Assembly (NCBI RefSeq): GCF_016863615.1
Contig: NZ_BOPF01000048.1
Coordinates: 1-64,000 of the forward strand
Direction: 5' to 3'
From: Virgisporangium aliadipatigenens
GTDB lineage: Bacteria > Actinomycetota > Actinomycetes > Mycobacteriales > Micromonosporaceae
Length of the DNA stretch: 64,000 nt
This document shows positions 50,971 to 61,146 of the stretch, piece by piece. The first letter of the stretch is position 1. Each line of letters opens with the position of its first letter. Both the position numbers and the translations under genes were made by a program. The notes beneath the pieces are model-generated. The model had not been told where the DNA came from, did not search any database, and saw only the letters and a list, made by a program, of their open reading frames with translations.

Positions 50971-52122
50971 TCACCCCCAGATCGAGGTCGCCCACTCCGG
51001 ATGGTCGATGAACGGGTTCCGGTTGTGCTGCCAGGCAGCGTAGATCCGCTCGTTGCGCCGCTTCTCGAACGCGTCCGGCGGATCCTGCCGGTGCCACTGC
51101 AACAGCACCGACAGTTTGCCGATGCGGGGCGCTGACCCGTTGGCGACCGAGTTGTTGATCTCTAGGTCGGGCCAGCCGTCGTCGCCCTCGTAGCGGACCG
51201 CCATGTACATGATCATGCGGGCCACGTCGCCCTTCACGGCGGCGCGCGGCTCGAAGGAATCGCTGTCGCTCAGGCAGCCGGGCGCCTCGCTGACCGCCGA
51301 GCCGCCGGCGTCGAAGTCCTTGTTGCCGCGCGCCGAGTTCACCGAGACGTCCTCGGGGCGCAGGTGGTGCACGTCGGTGCCGGGGCCGGTCGCGGTGCCG
51401 AAGTCGCCGTGCGACTTGGCCCAGACGTGCTCGCGGTTCCAGTCGTTCGCGCCGCCGCCGTTGGTGGATTTCGCCTGGGAACGCCCGGAGTACAGCAGGA
51501 TCACGTTGTTGGCGTTGCTCGGATCCTGATCGGTGTCCTTCAGGGCGTTCCACACCTCGTCGTAGGAGATCCTGGTCTGCACCTTGATGATGCCGTGCAG
51601 GGCGCTACGCAACGCGGCGCCGCTCTTGCCCGTGGCGGCGGCGTAGTACGCGTCGACGGACCCGGTCGGGGTCGGACCCGCGCTCGGCGTGGCACCGGCG
51701 TCGGCCGCGCTCATCGCGGTCGGCGACTTCAGCCCCGGATGCGGCGAGAAGTACGGGGTCAGTTGCCCGGTGACGACGATGCGGCGGCCCATCAGCGACG
51801 GATTGCCCTGCAGCCCGAATGCGGCCCGGAACCCGGCGGTGACCTGCACGTACAGCATCCGCGCGGTACCCGTCTCGGCCGCCGAGTCGGCCAGCGCCAG
51901 CGCGGTGTCAGCGGTGAACCCGGAGCGCAGCACGGTGCTCTCGGCGGTCGGCTGCCCCACCACGTAGCCGATGACGGACGCCGTGCGGCCGTCCTGCGCG
52001 GCGAGTGCCTGGCTCACCGACAGGTCCGCCGCCACGGCCGCGGTCGAGGTCGCCACGACGGCGGCGCCGGCCACGGTCAGGGCGAGGGAGAGCACCAGTG
52101 CGAATCGTCGGTTTCCACGCAT
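50971..52122 (-). CDS. Secreted endonuclease I family nuclease with N-terminal OB-like domain
   Basis: Predicted protein of 383 aa. Signal peptide ends near AVAA; residues about 32-125 form an OB-like domain of the type seen in Bacillus YhcR (SVSQALAAQDGRTASVIGYVVG). Residues about 150-383 are the EndA/NucM nuclease with NREHVWAKSHGDFG, TDVHHLRPEDVSVNSARGNKDF and the late RNPFIDHPEW block. It should degrade extracellular nucleic acid for nutrients. The ATG at 52122 is chosen for its signal peptide. Convergent with SulP, divergent from the AI-2E-type permease. Confidence 0.88.
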   Translation of the reverse strand: MRGNRRFALVLSLALTVAGAAVVATSTAAVAADLSVSQALAAQDGRTASVIGYVVGQPTAESTVLRSGFTADTALALADSAAETGTARMLYVQVTAGFRAAFGLQGNPSLMGRRIVVTGQLTPYFSPHPGLKSPTAMSAADAGATPSAGPTPTGSVDAYYAAATGKSGAALRSALHGIIKVQTRISYDEVWNALKDTDQDPSNANNVILLYSGRSQAKSTNGGGANDWNREHVWAKSHGDFGTATGPGTDVHHLRPEDVSVNSARGNKDFDAGGSAVSEAPGCLSDSDSFEPRAAVKGDVARMIMYMAVRYEGDDGWPDLEINNSVANGSAPRIGKLSVLLQWHRQDPPDAFEKRRNERIYAAWQHNRNPFIDHPEWATSIWG

Positions 52123-52191
52123 GGTCGTTACCCGCTTCCGGCCACACATCCAACTGTGCCGATAGCGTAGATCGCCGGACGGGTCAGCGGA

Positions 52192-53778
52192 ATGTCAACG
52201 CCGCGTCGGCCGGGTGAACAGCGTCGCCGACCTGGACCGCTTTCGTCGCGCGGACCCGCGCCGCGCGGTTTCGTGGCTGTCGACCGGGGTACCTCCCCAG
52301 CCGTGGATTGGCTGATCGAGGCACGTCGACGGGCCCGCGAACGGGTGGAGCTCGCGCGGCGGGGCGGTGTCGTGCCGCCGTTCGTGGCCGACGAGGACAT
52401 CATGCCGGCGACCCCCGTCATCGCCGTCGAGCGAACGTCCACAGTGGACGACGGCATCCCGCACGGGGTGCGCGTCGCCGCGGCCTGGGCGTGGCGCGTC
52501 GTCCTGTTCATCGTCACCGCCTATCTGGTGCTGCGCGTGATCGCCCTGCTGCGGGTGGTGGTGATCCCGGTGGTCGTCGCGGTGCTGCTGGCCGCCCTGT
52601 TCGAACCGGCGGCCGCGGCGCTGCGCCGGCGCGGGGTCCGACGCTCGCTCGCCGCCGGCATCGTGCTCGTCGGCGGGCTGCTCGTCGTCGGCGGCGGGCT
52701 CGGCCTCATCGTGCGCACCGTGCTGGTGCAGTTCTCCGACCTGTCCACACAGGTGAGCGGCGGCCTCGCCGAGGTGCGCACGTGGCTCGTGCAGGGGCCG
52801 TTCCACCTGTCGCAGGAGCAGCTCGACGCGGCGGTCGCCCAGCTGCGCGAACAGGTGTCCAAGCAACAGGGCGCGCTGGCCTCCGGCGCGTTGAGCACCG
52901 CCGCCACGCTGACGGAGATACTCGCCGGCTTCTTCGTCGTGCTCTTCACGCTCTTCTTCTTCCTGCGCGACGGGAACCAGATCTGGCAGTTCCTGTGCCG
53001 GCTGCTGCCCCGGCCGGCGCGGGTGCCGGTGGCGCGTTCCGGGCACTACTCGTGGCACACGCTCGTGTCGTATGTTCGGGCTACGGTGCTGGTGGCGTTC
53101 GTCGACGCCCTGGGCATCGGCATCGGGCTGGTCGTCATGCGGGTGCCGCTCGCGTTGCCGTTGGCGGCGCTGGTGTTCCTCGGGGCGTTCGTCCCGGTGG
53201 TCGGGGCGACCGTGTCCGGCGGGGTCGCCGTCATCGTCGCCCTCGTCAGCCGGGGGCCGGTCGCCGCCCTGATCGTGCTGGCGATCGTGATCGTGGTGCA
53301 GCAGTTGGAGGGCCACGTCCTGCAGCCGCTCATCATGGGGCGCGCCGTAGCGTTGCATCCGCTCGCCGTCATCCTGGCGATCACCACGGGCGTGGTCACC
53401 GCCGGGGTCGTCGGCGGGCTGGTCGCCGTTCCGCTGCTCGCCGTCGCGAACACGGCCGTGCGGTATCTGGTGGCGCATCCGTCCGGGGAGCCGACCCCGG
53501 ACCGGACGCCTCCGGGCACCACGCCGACCGATCCGAACCAGGCGGCGGTCGAGGAAGCCGTCGACGAGGCCGTCGAACGGGCGGACCCGGACGCGCCGCC
53601 GCCCCTGGAGACCTCCCTCGACCCGACCGTCCCCCCGACGGTCAACGCCCCACCGCCGGGCAGCGACGTCCCACCGTCGGGCGACGCCGCGCCGGCCGGG
53701 GGTGCCGCGCCGTCGGCACGGTCGGGCGGCCCGGAGCCTCGGCCGCTGCACCCGACGGGCGCCGACCGTCCGACCTGA
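52192..53778 (+). CDS. AI-2E family (PerM-type) membrane transporter
   Basis: Predicted protein of 528 aa. A charged N-terminal tail (about 1-95) precedes seven or eight membrane spans (about 100-430) with the AI-2E family blocks YLVLRVIALLRVVVIPVVVAVLLAALFEP, FLGAFVPVVGATVSGGVAV and QQLEGHVLQPLIMGRAVALHPL (the last identified by its HVLQPLIMG core). A Pro/Asp-rich tail of about 100 residues follows. Members export small molecules or act as antiporters; substrate unknown. The ATG at 52192 lacks a ribosome site but follows a TAGCGT hexamer (52163), so a near-leaderless message is possible. An in-frame ATG at 52401 is the alternative start. Confidence 0.82.
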   Translation: MSTPRRPGEQRRRPGPLSSRGPAPRGFVAVDRGTSPAVDWLIEARRRARERVELARRGGVVPPFVADEDIMPATPVIAVERTSTVDDGIPHGVRVAAAWAWRVVLFIVTAYLVLRVIALLRVVVIPVVVAVLLAALFEPAAAALRRRGVRRSLAAGIVLVGGLLVVGGGLGLIVRTVLVQFSDLSTQVSGGLAEVRTWLVQGPFHLSQEQLDAAVAQLREQVSKQQGALASGALSTAATLTEILAGFFVVLFTLFFFLRDGNQIWQFLCRLLPRPARVPVARSGHYSWHTLVSYVRATVLVAFVDALGIGIGLVVMRVPLALPLAALVFLGAFVPVVGATVSGGVAVIVALVSRGPVAALIVLAIVIVVQQLEGHVLQPLIMGRAVALHPLAVILAITTGVVTAGVVGGLVAVPLLAVANTAVRYLVAHPSGEPTPDRTPPGTTPTDPNQAAVEEAVDEAVERADPDAPPPLETSLDPTVPPTVNAPPPGSDVPPSGDAAPAGGAAPSARSGGPEPRPLHPTGADRPT

Positions 53779-53819
53779 CCGTCCGGGCCGCCCACCCCGG
53801 CGGATCCCGGCCACGCGCT

Positions 53820-53896
53820 CGCCGATCTTGCAGTTATGGCGCGGACATCGCGGGGCGAACCCGGACGCACCGGGCGCCACAACTGCAAGATCGGCG
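53820..53896. repeat. Hairpin repeat with GCCGATCTTGCAGTTATGGC arms
   Basis: Arms of 23 bases at 53820-53842 and 53874-53896 pair with a single mismatch around a 31-base loop. It lies between two convergent genes, so it may terminate both. Its end GCCATAAC is shared with the 37701 hairpin arms, and long CATAAC-ended palindromes like this look like dispersed REP-type elements. Confidence 0.7.
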
Positions 53897-53905
53897 TGGC
53901 CAGGT

Positions 53906-54931
53906 CTACGGCGCGCGGCGGAAGGCGACCGTGACGGCGAGGCCGCCGGTCGGGTTCGCGGTGGCGGACAGCGCCGCCCGGTGCGCGTCGGCGACGGCGC
54001 GGACGATGGCGAGCCCGAGCCCGTGGCCGCCCCGGACCCGCCCGGCCTCCCGGTAGAACGGCTCGAACAGCCGTTCCACGTCGGAGACCACCGGCCCGGT
54101 GTTGGTGATCCGCAGCGTCTCGTCGTGCAGCGCGATCTCGACCCGCCTGCGTGCGTCGTTGTGCCGAACGGCGTTGTCGACCAGGTTCGCCACGAGGCGG
54201 CGCAGCAGCACGGGATCGCCGTCGACCGAGGTCGGTTCGAGGTGCAGCCCCACGCCGTCCGGGGTCTCCTCGGCGACGATGGCGGTCAGGTCGACGACCT
54301 CCGGCGCGAGCGGTGCATGGGTCGCGTCGGCCAGGGCCAGCAGCGCCTCGGTGGTGTCGATGCTGCGCTGGTTGGCGACGAGGAGCTGCGCGGCGAGGGT
54401 GGCGACGTCGTACGCGGCGGGATTGGCCCGGGCGACCTGCAGCACGGTGCGCGACGCGGCGAGCGGGGTGCGCAGTTCGTGGGCGGCGTTGGCGGCGAAG
54501 CGGCGGTGCGCCTGGAACTCCGCGTCGAGGCGGGCCAGCATGCTGTCGAGCGTGTCGGCGAGCCGCTTCAGTTCGTCGTCGGGTCCGGTGAGCGCGATGC
54601 GTTCGTGCAGGGTGCCGGTGCTGGCGGCGTTGGCGGTCGCGGTGATGCGGTCCAGCGGCCGGAGCACCCGCCCGGCGATGATCCACGCCGCGACCATGCC
54701 GAACGCGGAGACCACGACGAATCCGCCGATACAGGCCCACAGCAGCACGTCCAGGAAGTTCGACCGGGAAAGCGCGACGGCCTGGGCGCCCCCGAGCTCC
54801 GGTTTATCGACGGGGAACACCTCGAACGGCGGCACGAGGCGCACGACCAGGTAGACCAGGACGAGCAGCGCGCCGGAGGAGAGCGACAGGAACGCCCCGT
54901 TGACCAGGGTGAGCCGGGCGCGGACGGTCAT
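53906..54931 (-). CDS. Two-component sensor histidine kinase
   Basis: Predicted protein of 341 aa with two membrane spans (about 8-30 and 62-85), a short outer loop, HAMP (about 85-140), H-box with the phospho-His in ANAAHELRTPLAASR (about 150), N-box LVDNAVRHND and G-box GHGLGLAIVRAV. Its start overlaps the response-regulator stop by 4 bases. Divergently placed is an ABC export module, a common arrangement for envelope-stress or antimicrobial-peptide response. Confidence 0.93.
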   Translation of the reverse strand: MTVRARLTLVNGAFLSLSSGALLVLVYLVVRLVPPFEVFPVDKPELGGAQAVALSRSNFLDVLLWACIGGFVVVSAFGMVAAWIIAGRVLRPLDRITATANAASTGTLHERIALTGPDDELKRLADTLDSMLARLDAEFQAHRRFAANAAHELRTPLAASRTVLQVARANPAAYDVATLAAQLLVANQRSIDTTEALLALADATHAPLAPEVVDLTAIVAEETPDGVGLHLEPTSVDGDPVLLRRLVANLVDNAVRHNDARRRVEIALHDETLRITNTGPVVSDVERLFEPFYREAGRVRGGHGLGLAIVRAVADAHRAALSATANPTGGLAVTVAFRRAP

Positions 54932-55593
54932 CGCGGCGCTCCCAGGTAGTAGCCGACGCCGACGGCGGTGTGCACGACGGCCGGCGGGCCCAGCTTGCGC
55001 CGCAGGGTCGACACGGTGATGCGCACCGCGTTGGTGAACGGGTCCGCGTGCTCGTCCCACGCCTTCTCCAGCAGTTGCTCGGCGCTGACCACACCACCGT
55101 CGGCCTGCGTCAGCAGCAGCAGGACGGCGAACTCCTTGCGGGTCAGGTCGAGGTAGTGCCCGGCGCGGTAGGCGTGGCGGCGGTGCGGGTCGACGGTGAT
55201 GTCGGCGTGGTGCAGCACGGGCGGGCGGGCCGGGGTGAGCCGGCGGCCGAGGGCGCGCAGCCGGGCGACGAGTTCGGGGAAGTCGAACGGTTTCACCAGG
55301 TAGTCGTCGGCGCCCAGGGACAGGCCGGTCACCTTCTCGTGCAGGGTGGCGGCGGCGGTGAGCATGATCACCCGGCAGTGCGGATGTTCGGCGGCGATGC
55401 GCCGGCACACCTCGTCGCCGTGCACCACCGGCAGGTCGCGGTCGAGCACCACGACGTCGTAGTCGTTGACGGCGAGCCGGTCGAGGGCCTCCCGCCCGTC
55501 GGCGGCGATGTCGGCGGCCATCGCCTCGTGCCGCAGGCCGCTGCGGATCGCCTGCGCCATCATCGGCTCGTCCTCCACGATCAGCACGCGCAT
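54928..55593 (-). CDS. OmpR/PhoB-type response regulator
   Basis: Predicted protein of 221 aa. The receiver domain has acidic pocket E7-D8, phosphoacceptor Asp51 in VVVLDRDLP and the KPF lysine in DDYLVKPF. The C-terminal winged helix (about 125-221) has DLTRKEFAVLLLL and AVRITVSTLRRKLG. It is the first gene of the two-component pair and is divergent from the FtsX-type permease gene, 88 bases away, which is its likely target. Confidence 0.94.
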   Translation of the reverse strand: MRVLIVEDEPMMAQAIRSGLRHEAMAADIAADGREALDRLAVNDYDVVVLDRDLPVVHGDEVCRRIAAEHPHCRVIMLTAAATLHEKVTGLSLGADDYLVKPFDFPELVARLRALGRRLTPARPPVLHHADITVDPHRRHAYRAGHYLDLTRKEFAVLLLLTQADGGVVSAEQLLEKAWDEHADPFTNAVRITVSTLRRKLGPPAVVHTAVGVGYYLGAPR

Positions 55594-55681
55594 GTGCGCC
55601 AGTTCAACACAGCAGACTTATGGTCGGCGTATCGAATCGGCCGTACGCGGGTGATATGCCGGCCGCGCCAGGGTGGCGGGC

Positions 55682-57057
55682 ATGAGCTTCGTCAAGAGAG
55701 CGGGCCTGAGCCTGCTCGCCCGCAGGGGCCGGACCCTGATCCTGCTCGCGCTGTTCGCCGTGATCTGCACGCTGGTGCTCGGCGGGTTCCTGGTGCAGCG
55801 GGCGGCCGAGTCCGCGGCCGAGGGCGCCAAGCAGCGGGTCGGCACGGAGGCGACGCTGCAGTGGGACATGGAGAAGGCGTTCGCCAAGGGCGGGTTCGGC
55901 GGAACGCTGCCGGACAACGCGCGGCTGGGCAGCGCCGCGGCGGACAGGTTGGGCCGCTCCGAACTGGTCACGAGCCACAACTACACGTTGGAGAGCGGCA
56001 CCGTGCCGGTGAGCGCCAAGCCGGTGGCCGGCGTCGCCCCACCGGCCGGGCTGCCCGCCGAGATGCGCGAGGACCGGATGCTGCCGCTGCTCGGGGTGCG
56101 CGACTCCACGCGGCTGCGGGACTTCCGCGACGGCCACTTCACGCTGCTGTCCGGGCGCGGCATCGGCGCCGAGGATCGGGACCGCGACGCCGTTCTGGTC
56201 GAGGAGCGCTTCGCGGCGACCAACGCGCTGAGCGTGGGCAGCAGGGTGACGCTCGGCTCGGCCGAGGGGAAGAACCCGCGCGAGTTCGAGGTGGTCGGCG
56301 TCTACCGCGATCCGGCCCGCTCGCCGGAGACCTGGGCCGCGCCGCAGATGGAACCGGGCAACAAACTCATCGTGCCGCTGGACGCGATCGGCCGCCTCGA
56401 CCCCTCCGAACGCCTCGACGGCGGCATGCGCATCAACGAGGCCACCTACCTGCTGCGCGATCCGTCCACCTTGGACAGGTTCCGCAAGCAGGCCGAGGCC
56501 GCCGGTCTCGACCTCGACGTCTTCAAGCTCGACGTCAATGACAAGCAGTACCGGCAACTGGTCGGCCCGATCCAGAACGTCGCCGCGTTCGCCACCGGCA
56601 CCGTGTGGCTGGTCGGACTGGCCGGGGCGGCGGTGATCGGACTGCTCATCGCGCTGTGGACCCGGGAGCGCCGCCGCGAACTCGGCGTCCTGCTCGCCGT
56701 CGGAGAACGCCGCTGGCGACTGGTCGCCCAGCAGATCGTCGAGGTGAGCGTGGTGGCGGTGCTGGCCCTGGGGGCCGCCGCGGCGGCCGCTCAGGCGATC
56801 GCGCCCGGGGTCGCCGACGCGCTGGTGAGCCGGGAGGTCGCCGACGTTCCCCCGCCCGTGCCGCAGCAGCCCGGCCGCGCCACCACGGAACAGGCGCCGG
56901 CCGTCGCCCCGATCGACCGGCTGAACATCGACCTGCGCACCCGCGACCTGCGCAACGTCGCCCTCGTCGGGCTGGCCATCGTGCTGGCCACCGTGGTGGT
57001 CCCGACCGGCCGGATCGTCCGCATGCAGCCCCGCGCCATCCTCACGAAGGGCGAATG

Positions 57058-57058
<1 letters not shown>
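55682..57058 (+). CDS. FtsX/MacB-type ABC transporter permease
   Basis: Predicted protein of 458 aa. One N-terminal membrane span (about 20-42), a large extracytoplasmic domain (about 45-305), and three C-terminal spans (about 310-330, 355-385 and 425-447). The REREL-type coupling stretch TRERRRELGVLLAVGE follows the second span. This is the MacB/LolC layout used for mechanotransmission, not classical import. ATG 55682 is preferred to an in-frame GTG at 55673. It overlaps the ATPase start and forms an exporter or stress pump with it. Confidence 0.9.
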
Positions 57059-57714
<656 letters not shown>

Positions 57715-57762
57715 CCGGGCGCGGTCCCCGCCGTCGGGCCCGGACCGCTACCCTGACCAGCC

Positions 57763-58704
57763 GTGTCGATCAGAAGCGGTAGGCCGGCGTGGGGCTGGCG
57801 GCACGGGCGCCCCACGGCGGTCGTGGCGGTGCTCGTGGCCGTCGTGCTGACGTTCCCGGGCGTGGTGCCGAACGTGTTGCTGCGGCTGGGCAGCCTGACG
57901 GACACGTTCCTGCCGTGGCTCGGGCTGCTGGTGCCGGTGCTGCTCGGGGTGGCGCTGTGGCGGCGTTCGCTGCTGGCGCTCGTGGTCGTGCTGCTGCCGG
58001 CGGTGGCGTGGGTGGGGGCGTTCGGCGGGCTGATGCGCTCCGGCGAGCGGGCGGACCTGGTGGTCGTTCAGCACAACGTCAGCGACGAGAACGCCGACCC
58101 GGCCGCGACGGCGCGTGCGTTGATGCGGCCCGGGCCGGATCTCATCGGCGTCGAGGAGGTGACGCCCGAGGCGCTGCCGGCGTACGAGGCGGCGTTCGCG
58201 CAGCGGTACCCGCACCACACGGTGCAGGGCACGGTGGGGCTGTGGTCCCGGCATCCGCTCGCGGAGGCGCGACTGCTGGACATCAAGCCGGGCGGCCTCG
58301 ACGCCGACTGGCGGCGCGGGCTGCGGGCCCTGGCGCGCACGCCGCACGGCGACGTCGCGGTGTACGTGACGCACCTGCCGTCGCTGCGGCCGGGGCCGCG
58401 CGGGTTCGACACGCGCCGGCGCGACGACAGCGCCCGCAAGCTCGGTGCGGCGCTCGCGGCGGAGCCGGTGCGCAGGGTCGTTCTCATCGGGGATCTGAAT
58501 GCCACGCTCGACGACCGCGGCCTGCGTCCGGTCGGTGACCACGTGACCGGAGCGGCGACCGGGTTCGCGTTCAGTTGGCCGGCCGCGGCGCCGGTCGCGC
58601 GGATCGACCAGGTGATGGTTCGGCGGGGGAACGTCACCGCGGTGCGCACGCTGCCCCGCACCGGCAGCGACCACCTGCCGATCGCCGCCCGGGTGCGCTG
58701 GTGA
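57763..58704 (+). CDS. Membrane-anchored EEP-family phosphatase/nuclease, VanJ-like layout
   Basis: Predicted protein of 313 aa. Three membrane spans (about 20-85) are followed by an endonuclease/exonuclease/phosphatase domain with VVQHNVSDEN, GVEEVTPEAL, VTHLPSL, LIGDLNATLDD and the terminal GSDHLPI. In Streptomyces VanJ has this architecture and protects against glycopeptide-type antibiotics, apparently by acting on lipid-linked phosphate; other members have unknown roles. GTG start at 57763. The placement after an envelope-stress system is suggestive only. Confidence 0.85.
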   Translation: MSIRSGRPAWGWRHGRPTAVVAVLVAVVLTFPGVVPNVLLRLGSLTDTFLPWLGLLVPVLLGVALWRRSLLALVVVLLPAVAWVGAFGGLMRSGERADLVVVQHNVSDENADPAATARALMRPGPDLIGVEEVTPEALPAYEAAFAQRYPHHTVQGTVGLWSRHPLAEARLLDIKPGGLDADWRRGLRALARTPHGDVAVYVTHLPSLRPGPRGFDTRRRDDSARKLGAALAAEPVRRVVLIGDLNATLDDRGLRPVGDHVTGAATGFAFSWPAAAPVARIDQVMVRRGNVTAVRTLPRTGSDHLPIAARVRW

Positions 58705-58745
58705 GGCACGCGGCGCGTTGACATTCGATGCGCACAATGCCCGGC

Positions 58746-59477
58746 ATGGACAAACGCGAGCGGTTCCGCGCGGCGGCGCGCGATCGGGGAGTGCCGGACG
58801 AGGCGACCGATTGGTGGCTGCGACTCGCGCGTCCCCGGCTGGAACTGCACAGGGGCGGCGACGGCCCGGTGGTCGGGTACTTCGGCGGCCGGCCGGCCCT
58901 GCCCGAGGGCACGCCGTGGCCGGCGGGCACGATCTACCTCGCCACGATCGACCTGGCCGCCGTCCCGCCCGGTTCGCACGACCTCGACCTGCCGCCCGAC
59001 GGGCACCTGCTCTTCTTCGCCGAGGGGTCGATCGTCCCCGAGCACGCGAGCGTGATCTACGTCCCGGCGGGCACGCCGGTGCTCGAGCGCGACACCCCCG
59101 ATGCGCCGTACGAACGGATCCCGCTGCACGGCGTCCAGGAGTGGAGCATCCCCGCCGGGCGGCACGAGAGCGCGATCGACATCGGCGAGAGCCGCTACGA
59201 CGAGGGGGTCTTCGCGGATGTCGAGTGCGACGTCGACACCGACGACAACTGCGTGGCCGCGATCGGCGGCTACGGCGACGAGAGCACCGGCGGCGGTGGC
59301 GCCATCCTGGAGTCGCCCCACGAGGTGGTGGTGCTCGCCTACCTCTACCTCGAGGTGGACCTGGTGCGCACGGACTTCGAGGAGGTCTTCGTGCTGGTCG
59401 GCTACCTGATGAACCGGGCGGACCTGGCGGCGCGCCGCTTCGAGAAGGCCACGTTCGTCTCGGACTTCAACGGCTGA
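58746..59477 (+). CDS. YwqG/DUF1963-family protein
   Basis: Predicted protein of 243 aa, cytoplasmic. It shows the DUF1963 pattern: PVVGYFGGRPALPEGTPWP near the start, TIYLATIDLAAVPPG, HLLFFAEGSI, and a late acidic region with LYLEVDLVRTDFEEVFVLVGYLMNRADLAARRFE (its core FEEVFVLVGYLMNRADLA). The family has no assigned function. ATG 58746 is preferred; an in-frame ATG at 58728 is possible. Convergent with the MarR gene. Confidence 0.8.
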   Translation: MDKRERFRAAARDRGVPDEATDWWLRLARPRLELHRGGDGPVVGYFGGRPALPEGTPWPAGTIYLATIDLAAVPPGSHDLDLPPDGHLLFFAEGSIVPEHASVIYVPAGTPVLERDTPDAPYERIPLHGVQEWSIPAGRHESAIDIGESRYDEGVFADVECDVDTDDNCVAAIGGYGDESTGGGGAILESPHEVVVLAYLYLEVDLVRTDFEEVFVLVGYLMNRADLAARRFEKATFVSDFNG

Positions 59478-59502
59478 CGGAGTCCTCGCCGGTCACCACG
59501 GC

Positions 59503-59961
59503 CTACGTCTGCTCGCCGTCGGGAGCCGACAGCCGCTCGTCGTGGTGCGCCAGCAGCCTCGACAGCAGCGCGGTCAGCCGCCGCCGCTCGACGGGGGTCA
59601 GCGGGGCCAGCAGCTCGTCCTGCACCTGGGCCAGCCGCTTCTCCAGGCGCCGCAGCTGACGCCGGCCGGCGGCGGTCAACGAGATGACGTTTCGCCGGCG
59701 GTCGGCGGGATCCGGCGTGCGCTCGACCAGGTTGTCCTCGGCCAGCTCGTTGACCGCCGCCACCATGTCGCTGAGGTGGATGCCGCTGCGCCGGCCGAGC
59801 GCCGCCTGGCTCGCCGGGCCGAACTCCGAAAGCGTCGCCAGCAGGCGGTAGTGGTAGCCGCGCGCGTTGACGGCCGAGAAGCCGTCGCCGACCAGGCGGT
59901 GTGCGTGGCCGGCGGTTCGGGTGAGCAGCCAGCTGGGCAGGTGCTCCCATGCGTTCTCCAC
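59503..59961 (-). CDS. MarR-family transcriptional regulator
   Basis: Predicted protein of 152 aa with GTG start. The winged helix has LGRRSGIHLSDMVAAVNELAEDNLVERTPDPADRRRN, recognised by the wing DPADRRRNVISLTAAG. It is divergent from the epoxide hydrolase gene, with CAAACCGTTTG and AACGTT repeats between them, so it probably represses that gene and itself. Confidence 0.92.
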   Translation of the reverse strand: MENAWEHLPSWLLTRTAGHAHRLVGDGFSAVNARGYHYRLLATLSEFGPASQAALGRRSGIHLSDMVAAVNELAEDNLVERTPDPADRRRNVISLTAAGRRQLRRLEKRLAQVQDELLAPLTPVERRRLTALLSRLLAHHDERLSAPDGEQT

Positions 59962-59974
59962 GTGGCGAGTCTAA

Positions 59975-59985
59975 CAAACCGTTTG
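59975..59985. promoter_or_regulatory. MarR-type operator CAAACCGTTTG
   Basis: An 11-base inverted repeat with a central C, just 14 bases from the marR start. ACAAAC at 59974 is also mirrored by GTTTGT at 60011-60016, and AACGTT appears twice between them, giving room for two dimers. Confidence 0.5.
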
Positions 59986-60044
59986 GCGAGCGAACGTTGG
60001 ACACGCTAACGTTTGTCCTCCGAACGATTTACGGAGGAGCCGCC

Positions 60045-61130
60045 ATGATCGAGCCGTTCCACATCGACGTCCCGCAGGCCGACCTCGACGACCTGGCCGA
60101 TCGGCTCGACCGCACGCGTTGGCCCGACGAGATCGCCGGCGCCGGATGGGACTACGGCTTCCCCCTCGCCCGCCTCCAGGAACTGGCGCGACACTGGCGC
60201 ACCGGCTACGACTGGCGCGCCCACGAGGCGCGGCTCAACACGCTCCCGCACCACACCACCCACATCGACGGCCAGAACATCCACTTCGTCCACGTCCGCT
60301 CGCCGGAGCCGGACGCGCTCGCGCTGATCCTGACCCACGGCTGGCCCGGATCGTTCCTGGAGTTCCTCGACGTCATCGAGCCGCTCGCACGCGACTTCCA
60401 CCTCGTGATCCCGTCCATCCCCGGCTTCGGCTTCTCCGGCCCGACCCACGAACGCGGCTGGGACATCGTCCGCGTCGCGCACGCCTGGGCCGAGCTGATG
60501 CGCCGCCTCGGCTACGAGCGCTACGGCGCCCACGGCGGCGACTTCGGGGCCGGCATCTCCCTCGCACTCGGCGCGGCCGCCCCCGAACGGGTCGTCGGCG
60601 TGCACGTCAACTACCTGCCCACGCGGCCGGATCCGGACGCCGGCGTCGCACTGTCCGAAGTGGACGAGGCCCGGCTGGACCGGGTGCGGCAGCTGATGGC
60701 GAACCGCCCCGCGTACCAGGCGCTGCAGGCCACCACCCCGCAGACGATCGGCTACGCGCTGACCGACTCGCCGGTGGCGCAACTGGTCTGGATCGCCGAA
60801 CGGTTCGCCCAGTGGACGGATCCGCGCACCCCGGTCAGCGACGAACGCATCCTCACCGACGTGTCGCTGTACTGGCTCACCGCCACGGCGGCGTCCTCGG
60901 CGCGGCTGACCCGCGAGACCCCGCGGGGCAGCACGCGCTGCCCGGTGCCGGTCGGCGTGGCGGTACTGCCGCACGACATCACGCAGTCGGTGCGGCCGCT
61001 GGCCGAGCGGCTGTACGACATCCGGCACTGGTCGGAGTTCCCGCGCGGCGGGCACTTCGCCGCGATGGAGGTGCCGGAGCTGCTCGCCGCCGACATCCGC
61101 GCCTTCTTCCGCGCGCCTACGATCGACTGA
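60045..61130 (+). CDS. Epoxide hydrolase (EHN-type alpha/beta hydrolase)
   Basis: Predicted protein of 361 aa. The N-terminal EHN segment (about 1-105) with FHIDVPQADLDDLADRLDRTRWPDE is followed by the alpha/beta-hydrolase core: oxyanion HGWPGSFLEF, nucleophile Asp in HGGDFGAGIS, and catalytic His in FPRGGHFAAMEVPEL. This is the layout of microsomal-type epoxide hydrolases, which open epoxides to diols. CGGAGGAG precedes the ATG at 60045. It is under likely control of the divergent MarR regulator; the substrate is unknown. Confidence 0.92.
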   Translation: MIEPFHIDVPQADLDDLADRLDRTRWPDEIAGAGWDYGFPLARLQELARHWRTGYDWRAHEARLNTLPHHTTHIDGQNIHFVHVRSPEPDALALILTHGWPGSFLEFLDVIEPLARDFHLVIPSIPGFGFSGPTHERGWDIVRVAHAWAELMRRLGYERYGAHGGDFGAGISLALGAAAPERVVGVHVNYLPTRPDPDAGVALSEVDEARLDRVRQLMANRPAYQALQATTPQTIGYALTDSPVAQLVWIAERFAQWTDPRTPVSDERILTDVSLYWLTATAASSARLTRETPRGSTRCPVPVGVAVLPHDITQSVRPLAERLYDIRHWSEFPRGGHFAAMEVPELLAADIRAFFRAPTID

Positions 61131-61146
61131 CCACCCGCGGCGTGCC

